Translations under genes and position numbers: made by a program
Shown: piece by piece, positions 17,537 to 23,733 of the stretch
Position numbering within the stretch: the stretch's first letter is position 1
How the letters are laid out: every line of letters starts with the position of its first letter
Source: an uncultured Collinsella sp.
Lineage (GTDB): Bacteria > Actinomycetota > Coriobacteriia > Coriobacteriales > Coriobacteriaceae
NCBI GenBank assembly: GCA_900549065.1
Contig: URNC01000006.1
Coordinates: 1 to 34,395 of the forward strand
DNA length: 34,395 nucleotides
Direction of reading: 5' to 3'
The notes under the pieces: model-generated
Seen by the model: the letters and a program-made list of their open reading frames with translations, nothing else
The model's database searches: none
Told to the model about the DNA's origin: nothing

Positions 17537-17863
17537 ATTTTGAGTGGTTTCGTAGACCATAAGTCACGAAAAAAGTCAAGCCATGTCTGTTTAAACAAAA
17601 TGGCGGCAGTACAAGCGCATTCGCGCTTGCCTAAAATCGATATTAATGAACAGCCTGCTTGTATCTGTAAAAGGCATGGCTTGATGAGCGACGCCTTGTC
17701 GTGTAATGAGTCAAAAAGCAGTAACGTAATCAACTTGTAACAAACTTAGACGTTTAAACAAATAATCCAACCTTTTGCGGATTCAGCTATAATTCCACAA
17801 TCCAAACAGGTATACTCCTTTCATGTCGTGTAGGAAATACGTAAAAAAAAAGGAGGTTATGTG
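17537..17863 (+). promoter_or_regulatory. Gene-free region with the PTS operon promoter
   Basis: This A/T-rich stretch has no convincing gene. A perfect -10, TATAAT, stands at 17788-17793, about 70 bp before the PTS start; no good -35 lies at standard spacing and no sigma-54 (GG-N10-GC) site is evident. The ribosome site AAGGAGG (17850-17856) is very strong. Regulation cannot be read further. Confidence 0.5.
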
Positions 17864-18853
17864 ATGGTAAGTATTGTTCTTGCTAGCCACGGGGACTTGG
17901 CAGCTGGAATCAAGCAGACGGGCTCGATGGTCTTTGGCGATCAGCCGTCTGTTGCCGTGGTCTCGCTCGAGCCGAGCATGGGCCCCGACGACTTCCGTGC
18001 CAAGGTCGAGGAAGCAATCGCTTCCTTCGAAGACCAGGAGCAGGTGCTCTTCCTCGTTGATCTGTGGGGCGGCACGCCGTTCAACCAGATCAGCGGGCTC
18101 ATCGAGGGCCACGATTCCTGGGCTATCGTCACCGGTGTCAACCTGCCTATGCTCATCGAGGCATATTCGCAGCGCTTTGACGCAAAGAACACTGCACATG
18201 CGATCGCAAAACATCTCGTGACTGAGGCTAAGGCTGGCGTGCGTGTCAAGCCCGAGTCTCTGGAGCCCGAGGAGAAGAAGCCGGCTGCGGCCGCCGCTGC
18301 TCCTGCAGGCGCCATCCCTCCGGGAACGGTCATCGGCGATGGGCACATCAAGATCGCCCACGTCCGTATCGACACCCGTCTGCTTCATGGTCAGGTGGCC
18401 ACCACGTGGACCAAGCAGATCAACCCCAACCGCATCATCGTGGTTTCCGACGGCGTTGCTCACGACGAGCTCCGCAAGACCATGATCGAGCAGGCTGCCC
18501 CTCCGGGAGTCCATGCCAACGTCGTGCCCATCAAGAAGATGGCCGAGGTCGTCAAGGACACGCGCTTTGGTGACACCAAGGCCATGCTGCTCTTTGAGAA
18601 CCCGCAGGATTTGCTCAAGGCCATCGAGGCCGGTGTCGACATCAAGGAAGTCAACATCGGTTCCATGGCTCACTCCAAGGGCAAGGTCGTCGTCACCAAC
18701 GCCGTCGCTATGGGCGATGACGACGTCAAGACTCTCGAGGCCCTCAAGGCCAAGGGCGTCAAGTTCGAGGTCCGCAAGGTTCCTTCGGATTCCTCCGAGG
18801 ATCTCGACGCCATGTTGAAGAAAGCTAAGGCCGAACTGGCCGCTCAAGCATAG
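17864..18853 (+). CDS. manX: Mannose-family PTS, fused EIIA-EIIB component
   Basis: A 329-residue cytoplasmic protein. The EIIA domain (~1-130) carries the phosphorylated His9 in LASHGDLAAG and the LVDLWGGTPFNQ block. A Lys/Pro/Ala-rich linker (~127-160) leads to EIIB, with phospho-His175 in DTRLLHGQVATTW. Phosphate passes from HPr to His9, to His175, then to sugar during transport by EIIC/EIID. The ATG at 17864 has ideal spacing from AAGGAGG; a GTG just before it (17861) would be too close. First gene of a IIAB-IIC-IID-DUF956 set. The substrate is mannose, glucose, fructose or an amino sugar; sequence reading does not distinguish them. Confidence 0.95.
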   Translation: MVSIVLASHGDLAAGIKQTGSMVFGDQPSVAVVSLEPSMGPDDFRAKVEEAIASFEDQEQVLFLVDLWGGTPFNQISGLIEGHDSWAIVTGVNLPMLIEAYSQRFDAKNTAHAIAKHLVTEAKAGVRVKPESLEPEEKKPAAAAAAPAGAIPPGTVIGDGHIKIAHVRIDTRLLHGQVATTWTKQINPNRIIVVSDGVAHDELRKTMIEQAAPPGVHANVVPIKKMAEVVKDTRFGDTKAMLLFENPQDLLKAIEAGVDIKEVNIGSMAHSKGKVVVTNAVAMGDDDVKTLEALKAKGVKFEVRKVPSDSSEDLDAMLKKAKAELAAQA

Positions 18854-18871
18854 TAAAGGAGGGTCCGATAC

Positions 18872-19690
18872 ATGTCTGCAATCACTATTCTGCTTGTTGC
18901 GATTGTCGCGTTGCTTGCCGGTATGGAAGGCATTCTGGATGAGTTCCAGTTCCATCAGCCGCTCGTGGCATGCACGCTTATCGGTCTCGTAACCGGTCAC
19001 CTTCAGGAGGGCATCCTCCTGGGCGGTTCGCTCCAGATGATGGCCCTTGGCTGGGCTAACGTCGGCGCCGCTGTCGCGCCTGACGCCGCTCTGGCCTCGG
19101 TCGCTTCTTCGATCATCATGGTGCTCGCCCTCAACGGTGGCGCCACCGATTCGGCCAAGGCCGTTACCACCGCTATCGCCGTCGCCGTCCCGCTGTCGGT
19201 CGCTGGTCTGTTCCTGACCATGATCTGCCGTACCATTGCTACCGCTATCGCTCATGCCATGGACGGTTGCGCCGAGAAGGGCGACTTCTCCGGCATCGAG
19301 CGCTGGCAGTATGCTGCCATCCTCATGCAGGGCCTTCGTATCGCCATCCCGGCAGTGCTTCTGTGCGTCATCCCGGCCGAGGCCGTTACCAACGCGCTTA
19401 ACGCTATGCCCGACTGGCTGTCCGGCGGCATGGCTGTCGGCGGCGGCATGGTCGCTTCCGTCGGTTACGCCATGGTCATCAACATGATGGCCACCAAGGA
19501 GACCTGGCCGTTCTTCGTCCTCGGCTTTGTCCTTGCTGCCATCCCTCAGCTCACGCTGATCGCCCTTGGTCTCATCGGCATCTCCCTTGCCCTCATCTAC
19601 CTTGGCCTTAAGGATCTGGCCAAGCAGGGTGGCGGCATGGGCGGTGGCTCCGGCGACCCGCTCGGCGACATTCTGAACGATTACGAGTAG
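18872..19690 (+). CDS. manY: Mannose-family PTS, EIIC component
   Basis: A 272-residue integral membrane protein with roughly eight to nine hydrophobic helices, starting AITILLVAIVALLAGMEGIL. The family stretch LVACTLIGLVTGHLQEGILL and GGSLQMMALGWANVGAA-type sequence are conserved in the sugar-channel subunit. Ribosome site AAAGGAGGG, 18 bp after manX. It forms the transport path with EIID. Confidence 0.95.
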   Translation: MSAITILLVAIVALLAGMEGILDEFQFHQPLVACTLIGLVTGHLQEGILLGGSLQMMALGWANVGAAVAPDAALASVASSIIMVLALNGGATDSAKAVTTAIAVAVPLSVAGLFLTMICRTIATAIAHAMDGCAEKGDFSGIERWQYAAILMQGLRIAIPAVLLCVIPAEAVTNALNAMPDWLSGGMAVGGGMVASVGYAMVINMMATKETWPFFVLGFVLAAIPQLTLIALGLIGISLALIYLGLKDLAKQGGGMGGGSGDPLGDILNDYE

Positions 19691-19706
19691 GAGGGGAGTG
19701 ATACAT

Positions 19707-20627
19707 ATGGCAGAGAACAAGATTCAGCTCACCAAGGCTGACCGCAAGAAGGTTTGCTTCCGTCATCAGTTCCTTCAGGGCTCGTGGAACTACGAACGTA
19801 TGCAGAACGGCGGCTGGTGCTTCGCAATGATCCCTGCGATCAAGAAGCTCTACACCAGCAAGGATGACCAGATTGCCGCTCTTAAGCGCCACCTGGAGTT
19901 CTATAACACCCACCCCTATGTTTCCGCCCCCGTCATTGGCGTTACCCTCGCTCTCGAGGAGGAGCGCGCCAACGGTGCCCCGATTGACGACGTCGCCATT
20001 CAGGGCGTCAAGGTCGGTATGATGGGCCCGCTCGCCGGCGTCGGCGACCCCGTCTTCTGGTTCACCCTTCGCCCGATTCTGGGCGCTCTGGGCGCTTCCC
20101 TGGCCATGTCCGGCAGCATCGTCGGTCCGCTGCTGTTCTTCTTCGCGTGGAACATCATCCGTTACGCTTTCCTGTGGTACACGCAGGAGTTTGGCTACAA
20201 GGTCGGCTCCTCCATCGCCAAGGACCTCTCCGGTGGTCTGATGGGCAAGGTCACCGAGGGCGCTTCCATCCTGGGTATGTTCATCATCGGCGCCCTGGTC
20301 GAGCGCTGGGTGTCCATTTCCTTCACCCCGATCGTCTCCACGGTCAAGCAGTCTGCTGGCGCCTTTATCGACTGGGCTAGCCTGCCCTCCGGTTCCGAGG
20401 GTATCAAGGAAGCGCTGACGATGTACAACTCCGTCGGTGCTACCGCCCTTGATCAGATGAAGGTCACCACGCTTCAGGCCAACCTCGATCAGCTCATCCC
20501 CGGCCTTGCCGCCGTGTGCCTGACCCTGCTGGTCTGCAAGCTCCTCAAGAAGAAGGTCAGCCCGATCGTCATCATCCTGGCTCTCTTCGCCGTCGGCATC
20601 ATCGGTCGCTTCTGCGGCTTCATGTAA
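19707..20627 (+). CDS. manZ: Mannose-family PTS, EIID component
   Basis: A 306-residue membrane subunit, mostly cytoplasmic or amphipathic in the first ~150 residues. The family signature FRHQFLQGSWNYERMQNGGW is near the N-terminus and GPLAGVGDPVFWFTLRPIL in the middle; hydrophobic helices fill the C-terminal half. The ATG at 19707 is eight bases after GGAGGGGAG; the upstream in-frame GTG 19698 overlaps this site. It begins 16 bp after manY. A terminator-like hairpin follows, before the DUF956 gene. Confidence 0.95.
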   Translation: MAENKIQLTKADRKKVCFRHQFLQGSWNYERMQNGGWCFAMIPAIKKLYTSKDDQIAALKRHLEFYNTHPYVSAPVIGVTLALEEERANGAPIDDVAIQGVKVGMMGPLAGVGDPVFWFTLRPILGALGASLAMSGSIVGPLLFFFAWNIIRYAFLWYTQEFGYKVGSSIAKDLSGGLMGKVTEGASILGMFIIGALVERWVSISFTPIVSTVKQSAGAFIDWASLPSGSEGIKEALTMYNSVGATALDQMKVTTLQANLDQLIPGLAAVCLTLLVCKLLKKKVSPIVIILALFAVGIIGRFCGFM

Positions 20628-20683
20628 GCACGCTTCGGCTTAAGACCGAGAGTTGCTAGGTAAGGGCTTTTGAGCCATTGAAA

Positions 20684-20729
20684 CGGACCGCACCCGGTGG
20701 GTACACTGGATGCGGTCCGATTGTTTTTA
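20684..20729 (+). terminator. Terminator between manZ and the DUF956 gene
   Basis: CGGACCGCA (20684-20692) pairs with TGCGGTCCG (20711-20719); the inner CCGGTG/CACTGG adds a partial stem. ATTGTTTTTAT follows. It lies only 18 bp before the DUF956 start codon, so it may set lower expression of that gene by partial read-through. Confidence 0.8.
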
Positions 20730-20747
20730 TTGGAGGGCGAGGCGCGT

Positions 20748-21146
20748 ATGGCGCAATCTCAGAACAGTACGGTCGATCTGGCAACGCCGGCAACCTGCCT
20801 GATGGGGCTTACCAGCCACGGTAACGTGATGGTGGGCAATAAGGCGTTCGAGTATTACAACGAGCGCAATCCCGAGGATTATATTCAAATCCCGTGGGAC
20901 GAGGTCGACTATATTGCCGCCGAGGTTTTACGCGGCACCAAGAAGATCACGCGTTTTGCCATCTTCACCAAGGACAACGGTCACTTTACGTTTTCGACGC
21001 GCGACGACAAAGAGACGCTTCGTGCTGTCCGCAAGTACGTCGACGAGGATAAGCTTGTGCGTTCGCCCGACTTTATCGATGTGACGGCCAAGGGTGCCAA
21101 GAGCATCCCCTCCGTTATCAAAAACCTCTTCCACAAAGGTAACTAG
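20748..21146 (+). CDS. manO: DUF956 protein of mannose PTS operons (ManO-like)
   Basis: A 132-residue soluble protein from ATG 20748 (GGAGGGCGAGG upstream). The motifs CLMGLTSHGNVMVGNKAFEYYN, IPWDEVDYIAAEVL and FAIFTKDNGHFTFSTRDDKE match the DUF956 family, which is found almost only behind manXYZ-type operons; some members are named ManO and proposed as regulators. The frame is open to 20697, but that runs back through the terminator. No DNA-binding motif is seen. Its likely job is modulating the PTS; the mechanism is not known. Confidence 0.85.
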   Translation: MAQSQNSTVDLATPATCLMGLTSHGNVMVGNKAFEYYNERNPEDYIQIPWDEVDYIAAEVLRGTKKITRFAIFTKDNGHFTFSTRDDKETLRAVRKYVDEDKLVRSPDFIDVTAKGAKSIPSVIKNLFHKGN

Positions 21147-21155
21147 CTCCTCATA

Positions 21156-21222
21156 AGTTGCGGTGAAATAGTTCCTAAATACGGCTTTAGATGCTTCAGA
21201 CAGGAACTATTCCACCGCAACT
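21156..21222. repeat. Inverted repeat family 'AGTTGCGGTG', copy 3
   Basis: AGTTGCGGTGAAATAGTTC (21156-21174) and GAACTATTCCACCGCAACT (21204-21222), identical arms to copy 2. The loop starts CTAAAT in both, then diverges. It begins 10 bp after the DUF956 stop. Confidence 0.88.
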
Positions 21223-21245
21223 TCGAAGTCTAGTCATGCGACGTA

Positions 21246-21271
21246 TTGCGATGCAGTAAATCTGCTACACT
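21246..21271 (+). promoter_or_regulatory. Probable tRNA-Arg promoter
   Basis: TGCTACACT (21263-21271) is an extended -10-like element 11 bp before the tRNA. TTGCGA (21246-21251) is a possible -35, but the 14-bp spacing is short, so only the -10 is offered with any weight. The same TGCTACACTAG word occurs on the minus strand upstream of the kinase gene at 29850-31703. Confidence 0.4.
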
Positions 21272-21281
21272 AGTACAACAT

Positions 21282-21357
21282 GCCTCCGTAGCTCAGGGGA
21301 TAGAGCACCGCTCTCCTAAAGCGGGTGTCGACGGTTCGAATCCGCCCGGGGGCACCA
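21282..21357 (+). tRNA. tRNA-Arg (anticodon CCU), CCA encoded
   Basis: A 76-nt cloverleaf: acceptor GCCTCCG/CGGGGGC, D stem GCTC/GAGC, anticodon stem CCGCT/AGCGG with loop CTCCTAA, anticodon CCT (DNA), variable loop GTGTC, T loop TTCGAAT, discriminator A and genomic CCA. It reads AGG codons. The acceptor has one T-G wobble. The T stem GACGG/CCGCC has an A-C mismatch at its second pair, which is unusual. Fragments of its 3' half recur downstream. Confidence 0.95.
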
Positions 21358-21412
21358 GAAGATTATGACGGCGTCGCGAGAGCGGCGCCGTTTCTGGTTT
21401 GTGGGAGCTGCC

Positions 21413-21490
21413 GGCGGATTCGAGCCGTCGACACCCGCGTCACCAATTTCCCCGCGGGGGGAGTTTTCGAATCCACCCGGGGGCACCAGA
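21413..21490. repeat. tRNA-Arg fragments, one inverted and one direct
   Basis: 21413-21438 is the reverse complement of tRNA bases 21321-21346 with one change over 26 nt (anticodon stem through T arm). 21466-21490 repeats tRNA positions 21335-21359 with one change over 25 nt (T loop, acceptor, CCA and two flanking bases). The direct copies are 131 bp apart. Such a copy of a tRNA 3' end is typical of an integration (att) scar, but no integrase is present. A 92-residue frame here is a by-product. Confidence 0.8.
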
Positions 21491-21501
21491 GGAATATCGA
21501 G

Positions 21502-21530
21502 CCCGGTACCGCTACGGTGCCGGGTTCTTC
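21502..21530 (+). terminator. Terminator downstream of the tRNA
   Basis: CCCGGTACCG (21502-21511), loop CTA, CGGTGCCGGG (21515-21524), one T-G wobble, then TTCTTC. Confidence 0.7.
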
Positions 21531-21547
21531 TGGTTCAATGCCATGTC

Positions 21548-21587
21548 AAAAACGAAGCGCCCGCTTGCTGGGGGAGCAAGCGGGCGC
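21548..21587 (-). terminator. Terminator of the pknB operon
   Basis: On the minus strand GCGCCCGCTTGCT (21587-21575), five-base loop, AGCAAGCGGGCGC (21569-21557) is a perfect 13-bp stem followed by TTCGTTTTT. It lies ~50 bp after the kinase stop. Confidence 0.9.
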
Positions 21588-21639
21588 CTGTGAGCGAATA
21601 TGTTTGCGGCGAAAGCCGCGATGAGCGGTGGGGTGGCGA

Positions 21640-23601
21640 CTAGTTGGTCGTACCGGAATCGTCGCCCGTGCTCGTGCCCGAGCCCGAGCCCGAACCAGAA
21701 AGTGCGACCGTCAGCGTAATCGTGCTGTCGGTGGACTGCTTGCCAGTGGGGGAGACGCCCGTAACGGTGGCATCCTCGTTACCGCTTACGGGATTGCCGT
21801 TCTGGTCACAGAAGCCGATGTTATAGAAACCGGCGTTGTTGAGCGCGGTAACGGCGGCGGTGATGCTCTTGCCGTACAGGTTGCCCGGGACGGTGGCCTT
21901 GCCGGACTTCTTGGCAATGACGACGGTAATCGTGGCGCCGGGCTTCTGCTTGCCGCTGGGGTTCCAGCTGATCACGGTGCCCTCGGTAACCGAGTCGTTC
22001 TCCTGGTAGCTCACGTCGACGCCAAAGCCTGCCATATCGAGGGCGTTGCGCGCCTGGGCCTCGGTCATGTCGGTCAGGTCGGGGACGGACGTGGTATCCG
22101 GGCCGCTCGAGACCTTGTACGAGATGGTCGTGCCCTTCGCGACTTCCTTACCGGCTTCGGTGCCCTGCTCAAAGACCTGGCCCTCATCAGCCTCGTTGGC
22201 CTCCTCGGAGGCGTTGCCCTTCAGGCCAACGCTTGCCAGTGCGGCTTCTGCTTGGTCCTTGGTCAGGCCGACAAGTTTGGGAACCTCAACCTTTTCGGAG
22301 GGCTTGGGGCCCTTGGAGATTACCAGGTTCACCTTGGTGCCCTTGGTCTTCTTGGTGTTGCCGTTGGGCGTCTGCTCGGCGACCTTGCCCTCGTCGACAT
22401 CGTCGTTGTAGCTTTGGTCGATGGTGCCGACCTCGAGGCCGGCTTCCTTGATCAGCTCGACGGCAGTCTGCTGGTCCTTGCCCAGCACATCGGGCACGGT
22501 GACCTGCTCGCCGCCAAAGAGTCCTGTGGCAAAGGCCACCACGATGCCGATGACGGCAACGGCTGCCACCACGGCGGCAATGATCTTGTTCTTGTTGGAT
22601 TTGGGCTTTTCGACCTCGTAGGAGCCGGTGGAGCCCGAAACCGAGCTACGGGCGGTATTTTGGCCGCTCACGCCCGAGACGGGACGCACCATGGCGCGCG
22701 TCTGATCGGAAAGCTCGCGAGTCTTGGTGGCGCCCAGCTCACCGGGGGCACCGATGATGCGCGTGGGCTCCGAGACGTTGACGGCACGGCCCGACAGGTA
22801 GCTGTTGAGCACCTGACGCAGCTCGTCGGCGGTCTGGAAGCGGTTTGCCGGGTCCTTCTCCATGCACTTGAGGATGATGCGCTCAAGGTCGGCGTCGACA
22901 CCGGAGTTGATCTGGCTCGGCGGAATAGGCAGCTCGTTGACCTGCTTGAGTGCGACCGAGATAGCGTCGTCACCGTCAAAGGGGACGCGGCCGGTGGCGC
23001 ACTCGTACATCACGACGCCCAGCGAGTAGATATCCGAGGTGGGGCCGAGGTCCTGACCACGGGTCTGCTCGGGGCTGACGTAGTGGGCGGTTCCCAGCAC
23101 GTTGTTGTCTTGCGTGAGGTGGCTGTTCTTGGCGCGCGCGATGCCAAAGTCCATCACCTTGATGTTGCCGTCGGGCAGCACCATGATGTTCTGCGGCTTA
23201 ATGTCGCGGTGGATGATCTCGTGCTTGTGGGCGACCGAAAGCGCGGAGCTGATCTGCGAGCCGATCTGGGCGACCTTCTTGGGGTCGAGGGCGCCGTGGC
23301 TCTTGATGCCGCTCTTAAGGTCGGTGCCGCGCAGGTACTCCATGACGATGTAATAGGTGTCGCCGTCCTTGCCCCAATCGTAGACGCCCACGATATAGGG
23401 TGAGGAGAGACCGGCTGCTGCCTGGGCCTCCTGCTTAAAGCGTGCGGCGAAGGTTGCGTCGCCAGCATACTGCGGCAGCATAATCTTGACGGCTACCGTG
23501 CGGTCGAGGACCTGGTCCTGTGCACGGTAGACGGTCGCCATGCCGCCTGTTCCCACCTTATCCTTGAGGAGGTATCTTCCCCCGAGGACCCTCTGTTCCA
23601 T
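21640..23601 (-). CDS. pknB: PknB-type Ser/Thr protein kinase with four PASTA domains
   Basis: A 653-residue single-pass membrane kinase. The kinase domain (~10-275) has GTGGMATV, Lys39 (VAVK), catalytic IIHRDIKPQN with Asp133, DFG, and GTAHYVSPEQ in the activation segment. A juxtamembrane linker precedes one helix (IIAAVVAAVAVIGIVVAFAT, ~345-365). Four PASTA repeats follow outside the cell, starting VTVPDVLG, VEVPKLVG, TSVPDLTD and ATVPGNLY, then a Gly/Ser/Thr tail. PASTA domains sense muropeptides or lipid II; the kinase controls growth and wall synthesis. The ATG at 23601 follows TTAGGAG; the in-frame ATG at 23616 lies upstream of that site and is unlikely. Last gene of the operon, 132 bp after the SEDS-PBP fusion. 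Confidence 0.97.
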   Translation of the reverse strand: MEQRVLGGRYLLKDKVGTGGMATVYRAQDQVLDRTVAVKIMLPQYAGDATFAARFKQEAQAAAGLSSPYIVGVYDWGKDGDTYYIVMEYLRGTDLKSGIKSHGALDPKKVAQIGSQISSALSVAHKHEIIHRDIKPQNIMVLPDGNIKVMDFGIARAKNSHLTQDNNVLGTAHYVSPEQTRGQDLGPTSDIYSLGVVMYECATGRVPFDGDDAISVALKQVNELPIPPSQINSGVDADLERIILKCMEKDPANRFQTADELRQVLNSYLSGRAVNVSEPTRIIGAPGELGATKTRELSDQTRAMVRPVSGVSGQNTARSSVSGSTGSYEVEKPKSNKNKIIAAVVAAVAVIGIVVAFATGLFGGEQVTVPDVLGKDQQTAVELIKEAGLEVGTIDQSYNDDVDEGKVAEQTPNGNTKKTKGTKVNLVISKGPKPSEKVEVPKLVGLTKDQAEAALASVGLKGNASEEANEADEGQVFEQGTEAGKEVAKGTTISYKVSSGPDTTSVPDLTDMTEAQARNALDMAGFGVDVSYQENDSVTEGTVISWNPSGKQKPGATITVVIAKKSGKATVPGNLYGKSITAAVTALNNAGFYNIGFCDQNGNPVSGNEDATVTGVSPTGKQSTDSTITLTVALSGSGSGSGTSTGDDSGTTN

Positions 23602-23733
23602 TCCTGCTCCTAACATAACTATTCGCTCAACGATGTGTGTAGTACCTACGATGTGGCCGCTGGGGCCGTTTGGCGCGTTGCCGCTAACTCTTCGGCCGCG
23701 GCGCGCCTCGGGTGTCCGATTCGATCATGGGCA

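Noticed and set aside
17540..17740. 66-codon frame before the PTS genes
   Set aside because: It has no ribosome site, overlaps the edge of the repeat, and its composition is not protein-like.
17783..19720. 645-codon minus-strand frame opposite the PTS genes
   Set aside because: It lies against manX and manY, whose motifs and ribosome sites are unambiguous, and runs through their promoter.
21628..23403. 591-codon plus-strand frame opposite pknB
   Set aside because: It shadows the kinase and PASTA domains, with Val/Gly/Asp-rich low complexity.
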